Assembly: GCA_040388625.1 (NCBI GenBank)
Contig: JAZKBK010000007.1
Location: forward strand, 1-39,195
Length of the DNA: 39,195 nt
Direction of reading: 5' to 3'
Source: Gemmatimonadota bacterium
GTDB lineage: Bacteria; Gemmatimonadota; Gemmatimonadetes; Gemmatimonadales; Gemmatimonadaceae
Shown: one piece after another, positions 20,225 to 25,999 of the stretch
How positions within the stretch are numbered: the stretch's first letter is position 1
Layout: every line of letters begins with the position of its first letter
The notes under the pieces: generated by a model
What the model was told of the DNA's origin: nothing
The model's input: only the letters and a program-made list of their open reading frames with translations
Database searches by the model: none
Position numbers and translations under genes: made by a program

Positions 20225-20784
20225 CCCCCGCCCGTCCCAGGCGCGTGGAATGCGCCGCCTGTGAGGCCTGGATCCTGCCCGAGGACGCGGCCGAGTGGGA
20301 TGAGCGGGAGCGCGCTTGGTACTGCGGCTGCCCGGGTAGCGCGCCGGGGGAGAACACGCCGCGAATCGTTTGCCCATATGCCAGTGAGCTTTATTGCGAC
20401 GATGAAGCGGCGGAGCTGCCACCGATGCGCCACGAGCCCACGGCGCACTGCGGCTGGGGCGACCACGAAGCGGCGGCGAGCTCTGTGCACGTGATGGCCG
20501 ATGACGATACCGCCTGTGAAGTTTGCATCCACGCGGACCAATTGGCGAAGGAAGAGGAGAGGCCCATGGCTGCGATGAGCGTCGAGAAGGTCAAGATGCG
20601 GCTGGAGCGCATCCGGTGGCAGGCCGAAGCGGAGGCCGATTCCGAAGCTGCCCACGGGCTCGAGGACGACCTGTGGAGCGATGTGCTGCGCGCCATTGCC
20701 GCCAACGAATGCGACGACCCCGTGAATTGCGCGAGGCTCGCGCTCACCACAGCAGATATCCGGTTCAAGCGCGATTGCGCATAA
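20221..20784 (+). CDS. Cys-rich zinc-ribbon protein (187 aa)
   Basis: ATG 20221, coupled to the previous stop. The N-terminal half has several Cys pairs (VECAACEAW, WYCGCPGS, CEVCIHADQ) suited to a zinc ribbon. The C-terminal half is helical (SVEKVKMRLERIRWQAEAEA). The gene is followed, after a clear AGGAG, by the annealing-protein candidate, so a role in recombination or its regulation is conceivable. Unknown family. Confidence 0.7.
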   Translation: MTPARPRRVECAACEAWILPEDAAEWDERERAWYCGCPGSAPGENTPRIVCPYASELYCDDEAAELPPMRHEPTAHCGWGDHEAAASSVHVMADDDTACEVCIHADQLAKEEERPMAAMSVEKVKMRLERIRWQAEAEADSEAAHGLEDDLWSDVLRAIAANECDDPVNCARLALTTADIRFKRDCA

Positions 20785-20793
20785 GGAGACGAT

Positions 20794-21657
20794 ATGGATA
20801 CCAATGGTACGGCGCTCGCCAATGTGGCCGACGCGGAGATTGTGCCGCACGAATACGACGGCCTGACGATGGTCACGACGCCAGCGGAGGCAAAGAAGCG
20901 CCTCCTGGAGCTGCAGAGCTTCGTGCGCAGTGTGATGGTCAAGGGCGACGACTATGGCCGCATTCCTGGCACGCAGAAGGATACGCTCTACAAGGCAGGC
21001 GCCGAGAAGCTGGCCGAGCTCTACGGGTTCGCCTTCGCGTTCGAGATCGTCAAGCGGGTGGAGGACTGGGACAAGCCGCTGTTTTACTATGAGGCCAAGT
21101 GCACCCTGACGAGCCGCCGTGACGGTCGGTTCATCTGCGACGGCATGGGCTCTTGCAACTCCCGCGAGGACAAGTACGCCTGGCGGTGGCTCGGCGAGAA
21201 GTATCTGCCGCCTGGCATCGACAAGGCCGGCCTCAAGAAGAAGCGCTCCGGAAAGGGCAACAACACGTGGTGGAGCTTCCGCCTACCCAACGAGGATATT
21301 TTCTCGGTCATCAACACGCTTCAGAAGATGGCGTGCAAGCGCGCGCTGGTCATGGCTGTCATTGGGGCAACGCGGTCTAGCGCCCTGTTCACGCAAGACC
21401 TCGAGGATATGCCGCGCGAGGAGGAGCCAGAGGAGGAGGCGCAGCCGCTGGATCAGCAGCTCGATGCCGCTATCGTTGCCGAACAGGACAAGCTCGCCGC
21501 GCTCTTCGAGGCGGACCTGCGCCGGGCTGATACCGAAGAGAAGGTAATGGGCATCGGCCAGCTCATCGCACAGGCGCATGCGACCAAAAAGATTACCGAC
21601 GCGCACCGGGCCAGCCTGCGCAAGACTTTCGCCGACGTCTCGAAAGGCTTCAAGTGA
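20794..21657 (+). CDS. Conserved phage protein, possible single-strand annealing protein (287 aa)
   Basis: Start ATG 20794 with AGGAG 5 nt upstream. Residues about 35-60 read SFVRSVMVKGDDYGRIPGTQ, then LYKAGAEKLAELYGFAFAFE, WDKPLFYYEAKCTL and CDGMGSCNSREDKYAWRWLG, with NEDIFSVINTLQKMACKRAL later and an acidic C-terminal tail. I recall this layout from uncharacterised phage and mobile-element proteins that sit beside RecB- or Cas4-like nucleases, as here (GTGA overlap). Pairing of an annealing protein and an exonuclease is the Red or RecET plan. The annealing role is inference; no family is certain. Confidence 0.72.
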   Translation: MDTNGTALANVADAEIVPHEYDGLTMVTTPAEAKKRLLELQSFVRSVMVKGDDYGRIPGTQKDTLYKAGAEKLAELYGFAFAFEIVKRVEDWDKPLFYYEAKCTLTSRRDGRFICDGMGSCNSREDKYAWRWLGEKYLPPGIDKAGLKKKRSGKGNNTWWSFRLPNEDIFSVINTLQKMACKRALVMAVIGATRSSALFTQDLEDMPREEEPEEEAQPLDQQLDAAIVAEQDKLAALFEADLRRADTEEKVMGIGQLIAQAHATKKITDAHRASLRKTFADVSKGFK

Positions 21658-22355
21658 GACTCGCCCCCACGCGGCTCTTCCTGGCAGAGGCTGGCTGCCT
21701 CTATCCCTTCCGGCCCGAGGTGAAGCCGCCATCCGATCCGGAGAACGCTGCGATGCGTCGCGGCAAGTTGGTGCACGCGCTCATCGAGGCCGGAATCAAA
21801 GCGGGCGCTTTGCCGTTGGCGCAGTATCCGAAGGCGCGCGAGGAGGCCATGATGGCTGAGCACGGCTTCGAGTGGCAGAAGAACCGCGCGTCTGGCGCCC
21901 GCCTCGCGGAGCATGTGATCGGGCTGGATCCGTTCACTGGCGACGCGCGGCCATATGAGCACAAGGACCACGTCCCGCAGAATCACATGCCCATCATTGT
22001 GGACTTGGTCATTCTCGGCGACTTGGACATCTGCGACGAGGTGGAAGTGTGGGATTGGAAAACCGGATCGCCATTCTCGTCCTTCAGCTATGAGCCGCAG
22101 GCGTTCGCCAATGCGCTCGGCGTCGGCCTGCTCTTCGGAGCCGACAAGGTGACGACCGGGCTGGCCTACCTGTCGCCCGAAGGCGTGAAGCCCAAGAGCT
22201 GGACGCGCGACGTATTCGACTTCGCGGCGGACAAGGCGAAGCTGCGCATGTGGGCAGAGAAGGCCCCGACAGCGGAGCCGGTTGAGAACGACAAGTGCCG
22301 CTACTGCCCAGTGGGCAAGGCGGGGATGTGCCCAGCGAAGGCCAAGGCAGCATGA
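21654..22355 (+). CDS. PD-(D/E)XK nuclease with Cas4/AddB-like Fe-S cysteines (233 aa)
   Basis: GTG 21654 overlaps the previous stop. Seen: GKLVHALIE with H41, IIVDLVILGD with D117, VWDWKTG with D134 and K136, and Q149 in SYEPQAFANAL, the RecB-family nuclease series. One Cys near the N-terminus (C15) and three near the C-terminus (C215, C218, C226 in DKCRYCPVGKAGMCP) match the 4Fe-4S staple of Cas4, AddB and Dna2. It would degrade or resect DNA ends. No Cas genes are present, so a phage exonuclease role with the gene before it is likeliest. Confidence 0.82.
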   Translation: MRLAPTRLFLAEAGCLYPFRPEVKPPSDPENAAMRRGKLVHALIEAGIKAGALPLAQYPKAREEAMMAEHGFEWQKNRASGARLAEHVIGLDPFTGDARPYEHKDHVPQNHMPIIVDLVILGDLDICDEVEVWDWKTGSPFSSFSYEPQAFANALGVGLLFGADKVTTGLAYLSPEGVKPKSWTRDVFDFAADKAKLRMWAEKAPTAEPVENDKCRYCPVGKAGMCPAKAKAA

Positions 22356-22657
22356 TCTACGTCATCGTAATCCGCGCAGCGAGCTGTCGTGGGGACGCGT
22401 ATGCCCGCGCCGGCGCCGCCCCCGATGCGGCAAGCGCATGGGTCATCCAGCCGCCCCTAGCTGTGCGGCCCAATGGCGATGGCCGCTATACCTACGTGCT
22501 AGGCCCTGATGTGCAGCAATTCGGCTCCATCGCCCTGGCCCGCCAATGGCGGCAGAAGCGGATCGCCTACCAGCGGACCAGGCGGCGGCCGATTGTGAAC
22601 ATGCGGGTCATGCGGGCGGATGTCGCGCGCGTGCCGGCGTGGGAGAGAGCGGGGTGA
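22352..22657 (+). CDS. Unknown protein (101 aa)
   Basis: ATG 22352 overlaps the nuclease stop (ATGA). It begins MIYVIVIRAASCRGDAYARA, a beta strand and a Cys, then an aromatic central part (DGRYTYVLGPDVQQFGSIAL) and a basic helix and tail (RQWRQKRIAYQRTRRRPIVN). The basic C-terminus could contact nucleic acid. No family recognised. Confidence 0.65.
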   Translation: MIYVIVIRAASCRGDAYARAGAAPDAASAWVIQPPLAVRPNGDGRYTYVLGPDVQQFGSIALARQWRQKRIAYQRTRRRPIVNMRVMRADVARVPAWERAG

Positions 22658-22718
22658 TGCGGTGAACGTCTATTCGGAGCTTCGGATACGCGAGAGCGAG
22701 GACAAGGAGGACCGTCTC

Positions 22719-22862
22719 ATGACCACCCGCGCGACGAGCGCCGAATGTTGGCGGCTGATCGACAAGTACGAGGGCACCGCGCACTGGCCGCCGAAGGGCT
22801 GCTGCTACGTGGTGAAGGTGACGAAGAGGCTGGTTAGGCGGCCTTGGAAGAAGCCCGTTTGA
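22719..22862 (+). CDS. Small basic protein (47 aa)
   Basis: ATG 22719 is preferred because AAGGAGG lies 8 nt upstream. An earlier in-frame start has no such site. Sequence: MTTRATSAECWRLIDKYEGT, then GCCYVVKVTKRLVRRPWKKP. A Cys pair and a basic tail. Function unknown. Confidence 0.55.
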   Translation: MTTRATSAECWRLIDKYEGTAHWPPKGCCYVVKVTKRLVRRPWKKPV

Positions 22863-22890
22863 CCGGGTCGAGAGGAACGGAGAAAAGACA

Positions 22891-23124
22891 ATGGCGAAAG
22901 CGAAGACAGAAGAACCGGTTATCATAAACAACAAGGCGGACCCGCCTGAGATCTTGGCGACCTCGATTAGGGAAGTTGCGGAGGCGGCGCGCAAGCTTCT
23001 CGCAACGCGCCTGACGAAGAGGGCTATCCTGGTGCTGCTAAAGGACTCGTGTGGGCTGCCGATGCATGAGATCGAGAAGGTGCTCGACCACGCGGCAAGC
23101 CTCGATCGCTATGTCAAGCGCTGA
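22891..23124 (+). CDS. Small helical protein (77 aa)
   Basis: ATG 22891 after GGAG (spacing 8). After a disordered N-terminus (MAKAKTEEPVIINNKADPPE) the protein is helical (ATSIREVAEAARKLLATRLT, RAILVLLKDSCGLPMHEIEK, VLDHAASLDRYVKR). The second part resembles a small HTH, with SCGLPMHEIEKVL as turn and recognition helix, so a DNA-binding role is possible but not shown. Confidence 0.65.
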   Translation: MAKAKTEEPVIINNKADPPEILATSIREVAEAARKLLATRLTKRAILVLLKDSCGLPMHEIEKVLDHAASLDRYVKR

Positions 23125-23172
23125 CCCTTCGGGTCCTCTTCGGAACAGCAACAACAGGCAGGGAGGGTATCA

Positions 23173-23544
23173 ATGAACGAAGGCAGTACCGGCAAGCTGA
23201 TAACGGCATCGATCCACGTAGCAACGGTGGGGCTAGGCCTCACAGGCGGCTTCATCATCGCGGACCACCTGCTGCTAGGCTGGCTCGCCATCGGTGGCAG
23301 CTTCCTGTGCTGCATTGCAACGCTGTGCAGGGGATGGGTTCTCGATGAGGAGAACGCCGAGCTTCGGGACGCGCTTGCGCCTACGCCATTGCGGATCGTG
23401 GGGCCGCTGCCACCGGCGCGGACGCCAGGCAGGCGGGCTACGGTGGACTGGGGCGAGGGGCGGCGGAGCTTGCCGAGGATACCGCTGCCAGAGATGGACG
23501 ATGGTGCTACTGGGTCGTGGACACCGCCGAAGCAGGCGGCGTGA
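23173..23544 (+). CDS. Two-span membrane protein (123 aa)
   Basis: ATG 23173 has GGGAGG 6 nt upstream. Two hydrophobic segments lie at about residues 8-30 (ITASIHVATVGLGLTGGFII) and 34-53 (LLGWLAIGGSFLCCIATLCR), then a soluble Pro-rich C-terminal half. The two-span plan resembles holins, but the location in the early operon, far from the lysis genes, argues for a superinfection or membrane-defence role. No family recognised. Confidence 0.65.
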   Translation: MNEGSTGKLITASIHVATVGLGLTGGFIIADHLLLGWLAIGGSFLCCIATLCRGWVLDEENAELRDALAPTPLRIVGPLPPARTPGRRATVDWGEGRRSLPRIPLPEMDDGATGSWTPPKQAA

Positions 23545-23574
23545 TAGGATGGGGACGACGAGAGGAGAGCATCG

Positions 23575-23658
23575 ATGATGGACCCAGCGTGGGCGATCAT
23601 AGTCCTGCTATTTGCGTTCTCGATGGGCATCGCTGCCATGCCGAACGGAAAGGGGTAA
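23575..23658 (+). CDS. Single-span membrane micropeptide (27 aa)
   Basis: ATG 23575 (or 23578) after AGGAG. Translation MMDPAWAIIVLLFAFSMGIA, then AMPNGKG. One membrane span, no charge in it. The good ribosome site supports translation; the function is unknown. Confidence 0.5.
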   Translation: MMDPAWAIIVLLFAFSMGIAAMPNGKG

Positions 23659-23668
23659 TGAAGGGCAC

Positions 23669-24214
23669 ATGGGAACCATGACCAATGAAGTACTGCGACG
23701 CGCGCTGACGTTGGCCTGCGAAGAGCTCGCCGCGGAGAACAACGCGCATTGGTACCAGGACGCTCCTCCGCCTAGTGCGGACGAATTGCGCGCCGAGTTC
23801 ATAGAGCAGGCAACTGCGGAGTGCCCTGAAACCGAAGCGCCAGGCTTCGTGGTCGAAGGCTTGACGGCTGAGGATGCTTGCGTCATCGAGAATTGCACAT
23901 TCACGAATAGCATCCCCGCTGAACTGCTACTCCCGGCAGAGGAGAGGTTTCGAAAGTTGAGAGAGGATTTCAAGATCGGCAAGGAGTTGCGGTACTTCGA
24001 TGTCGTCGACTACGGAGCGACGATGAACGGCGTAACCGACGACTGGGAGGCCATTAAGGCGGCCATGAAAGCTGCCGAAGACTGGATCGCTTATGACGAG
24101 TCGAAGGTGGCGGTCGTAGTCTCCTCAAAGCCGGGCGAAGCACGTGTGAGCCATTCTGTAGGTGTGCCGTGGAACGCTATTTTTGAGGGATTTACATGGA
24201 GGCGCGATCCCTAA
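23669..24214 (+). CDS. Protein ending in a truncated pectate-lyase-type (tailspike-like) segment (181 aa)
   Basis: ATG 23669 is used (AAGGG just upstream), with 23678 the alternative. Residues about 10-50 are a small helical region (RALTLACEELAAENNAHWYQ). At about 106-136 the sequence ELRYFDVVDYGATMNGVTDD then WEAIKAAMKAA matches the opening of Pectate_lyase_3 beta-helix proteins (DYGAxGDGxTDDTxAIxxA). The frame ends 45 residues later, long before a beta helix could form. The stop overlaps the convergent SLT gene by 4 nt. Either a remnant of an old spike or a fused module. Function unclear. Confidence 0.68.
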   Translation: MGTMTNEVLRRALTLACEELAAENNAHWYQDAPPPSADELRAEFIEQATAECPETEAPGFVVEGLTAEDACVIENCTFTNSIPAELLLPAEERFRKLREDFKIGKELRYFDVVDYGATMNGVTDDWEAIKAAMKAAEDWIAYDESKVAVVVSSKPGEARVSHSVGVPWNAIFEGFTWRRDP

Positions 24215-24981
24215 GCCTCCCCTTCCCTCCGCGGAGGCAGCGCCACGTCAGGATTCGTATCAGCCTCCCGCGGGTCCTCAGGCGCCGGCGCCGGGTCGGT
24301 CTCGCGAGTAGCGCGTCCCTCCCAGTCGATGAGGCCGGCCAGGTCGAAGCGTTCTGCTGTGGCGGTGTCGGCCAGGTAGACTAGCTCGTGCTGGTGCTGT
24401 TCGTTCCTGCGCTCGATGTAGTAATTGAGCGCTGACACTTCCGAGGACACGTGGGCGCCATACTGGTGCATGTTCCACGGATTGCCTGCATCAGGACGCA
24501 CGGAGCCAGCGTTGTATGCGGCCGAGACCTTGGGGAAGTCGTCGCCGTACTTGTCACGCAAGAAGGCCACGTAGCGCGCTCCCACGTCGATGTTCGTCGC
24601 AGGGTCGAAGAGCGCGGCATCGGTCAGCCTACCCTTGAGTCCCGGGTTCGTGATCTGGAGCAGGCCTACGCCGGTGAGTGGGCGGCCATCAGGGGACACG
24701 ATGGGGACCATCACTCCGTCTTCCCTGCGTTGACGCTCGATTCTGTAGGCTCGCGGGTTGAACCCGCTTTCCTGCCACTCCATGGCTGCGAGCCAGCCTT
24801 CGGGCAGGCTATACTTCTGCTCGGCGACGGTGTTGAGGTCGTGAAACTTGGCCTCGCCCACGTCGAATGCTTGCCGGCGCTCTGGGGCGAGCATCGGGAG
24901 CCGCTCAGCCGGCGGGTTCGGCCATACCCCGATGTCCCAGATGACCACGGCGCCGTCCTCTCGCCTTCTCCAGCCGTACAC
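24211..24981 (-). CDS. SLT-family lytic transglycosylase/endolysin (256 aa)
   Basis: It cleaves peptidoglycan glycan strands. Seen: catalytic Glu71 in WLAAMEWQESGFNP, GVGLLQI at 104-110 and the AYNAG motif near 155-159 with the preceding NIDVGARYVAFLRDKYG helix, which are the Slt70-type motifs in order. No signal peptide is visible, and the C-terminal 50 residues are Pro/Asp/Glu-rich and disordered. GTG 24981 lies 3 nt after the upstream stop. As the last gene in a cassette of membrane and lipoprotein genes, it is probably the endolysin. A virion-associated lysozyme is less likely. Confidence 0.85.
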   Translation of the reverse strand: MYGWRRREDGAVVIWDIGVWPNPPAERLPMLAPERRQAFDVGEAKFHDLNTVAEQKYSLPEGWLAAMEWQESGFNPRAYRIERQRREDGVMVPIVSPDGRPLTGVGLLQITNPGLKGRLTDAALFDPATNIDVGARYVAFLRDKYGDDFPKVSAAYNAGSVRPDAGNPWNMHQYGAHVSSEVSALNYYIERRNEQHQHELVYLADTATAERFDLAGLIDWEGRATRETDPAPAPEDPREADTNPDVALPPRREGEA

Positions 24982-24984
24982 CGG

Positions 24985-25191
24985 TCAACCCCACTTCGCC
25001 GCGGCCTGGCCCTGAAGATCCGCCTCCCCGAGCTCGAGCAGGCCTTTCAAGTAGTCGGCGGGGATGGGGTCGCCGCTGAGGACCATCTGGGCGAGGTCGA
25101 CCAGCTTGGGAATCATCGGGCCCACGCGATGCGGCATGAATGGCGCGAGGGCTCGGAGCACCGCCAGCGCTTCGGTTTCGATGGGGTTCAT
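24985..25191 (-). CDS. Unknown protein in the lysis cassette (68 aa)
   Basis: ATG 25191 overlaps the lipoprotein stop and has AAGGAG upstream. The sequence (MNPIETEALAVLRALAPFMP, then GPMIPKLVDLAQMVLSGDPI) is helical and rather hydrophobic but lacks a clear membrane span. Position between lipoprotein and lysozyme genes suggests a lysis-related role; nothing in it is diagnostic. Confidence 0.65.
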   Translation of the reverse strand: MNPIETEALAVLRALAPFMPHRVGPMIPKLVDLAQMVLSGDPIPADYLKGLLELGEADLQGQAAAKWG

Positions 25192-25433
25192 GGCATCTCC
25201 TTGCAGTTGAAGTCGAGACCACCGGGATAGGCCCGCTGGCAGTCCTCGCTGGCATTGGCGAGCGTTTGCGCGTCGGCGCAGGTCTTGGCCGTCTGGATGA
25301 ACTCCGAGGCCTTCTTGTGGCACGCAGCGGCCGGCGGGATGCGGGCCGCGAGCGCCACGGTGTTCGAGCAGCCAGCGAGCGCCAGGGGGCCGATGACGCC
25401 AAGCCAGCGCAGGAAGGTGCGGAGGCGGCTCAC
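25188..25433 (-). CDS. Small lipoprotein, possible spanin (81 aa)
   Basis: GTG 25433 overlaps the previous stop (GTGA). The N-terminus MSRLRTFLRWLGVIGPLALA is basic then hydrophobic, and a lipobox LAGC follows. The mature part of about 60 residues has three further Cys and no second span. Small outer-membrane lipoproteins beside lysozyme genes are often o-spanins. No matching inner-membrane spanin is obvious, so the role is unproven. Confidence 0.75.
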   Translation of the reverse strand: MSRLRTFLRWLGVIGPLALAGCSNTVALAARIPPAAACHKKASEFIQTAKTCADAQTLANASEDCQRAYPGGLDFNCKEMP

Positions 25434-25633
25434 TTGGCCACCGGGGACACGAGGCCGGCCACCAGGCGGTACAGCTTGGCGACGTCAACGCCTACCGCGG
25501 CGATGCCGTGTCCGACCTTGGTATCGCCAGCCCCGAGCACCGAAACGATGCCGTTGAGGCAGGTGAACCCGCCAGAGACGTAGCCGAGGATGAGAGCCGC
25601 CTGGGCTCCGTATGTCGTCAATGTTTGCAGCAT
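25430..25633 (-). CDS. Small membrane protein, possible holin (67 aa)
   Basis: ATG 25633 is chosen over 25639 because GAAGGAG (25641-25647) is 7 nt from it. The sequence has a hydrophobic region (AQAALILGYVSGGFTCLNGI) and a second weaker one in the C-terminus (AAVGVDVAKLYRLVAGLV). Together with the coiled-coil/TM gene before it, it is a candidate holin. Unconfirmed; the spans are weak. Confidence 0.6.
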   Translation of the reverse strand: MLQTLTTYGAQAALILGYVSGGFTCLNGIVSVLGAGDTKVGHGIAAVGVDVAKLYRLVAGLVSPVAK

Positions 25634-25645
25634 GTTCATTCTCCT

Positions 25646-25999
25646 TCAGTGCAACAACCCGCTCCGGTGGGCCACTTCGAGCCCAACGGCAATCACGCCG
25701 AGCACAAGCCCGGCCCATTTCAAGAGCCGCCGCGGAAGGCTACGAAGGCGCTGGTTCTCCCTCTCCAGCTGCCGCACCTTCGCCTCCTTGGCCTCGTCGG
25801 CCAGGTCATTCCAACTCGCAAAGGCGCGGTCCGTCTGCCGCTGCTTGCGGTTCAGCTGGCGCACCTCCTCGGTCAGCTTCGCGGTCTGCTCGGTGAGCGC
25901 CACGGTCGCCTTGGCCAGCCGGTGATATTCGCCAAGGACGCGGCCCTCTAGTTCGAGGTGGTTGTGCCACTCGGCTTCTGTGATGTTGGCTGCGCTCAT
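25646..25999 (-). CDS. Coiled-coil plus C-terminal membrane span protein, XhlA-like (117 aa)
   Basis: ATG 25999 overlaps the tailspike stop (ATGA). The middle (LTEQTAKLTEEVRQLNRKQR and KVRQLERENQRL) is a long charged helix, and residues about 98-113 (LLKWAGLVLGVIAVGLEV) form one membrane span near the C-terminus. This is the plan of XhlA-type hemolysin/lysis accessory proteins. First gene of the lysis cassette. It could act with the next gene as the holin system. Confidence 0.65.
   Translation of the reverse strand: MSAANITEAEWHNHLELEGRVLGEYHRLAKATVALTEQTAKLTEEVRQLNRKQRQTDRAFASWNDLADEAKEAKVRQLERENQRLRSLPRRLLKWAGLVLGVIAVGLEVAHRSGLLH

Noticed and set aside
19686-20357. A 223-aa minus-strand frame over the early operon
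   Set aside because: It is Arg/Pro/Ser-rich and crosses four coupled plus-strand genes with proper starts.
24215-24238. A bidirectional terminator between the convergent genes
   Set aside because: The hairpin GCCTCC-GGAGGC (and CCTCCGCGGAGG) lacks a T-run on either side and lies within the lysozyme coding end.
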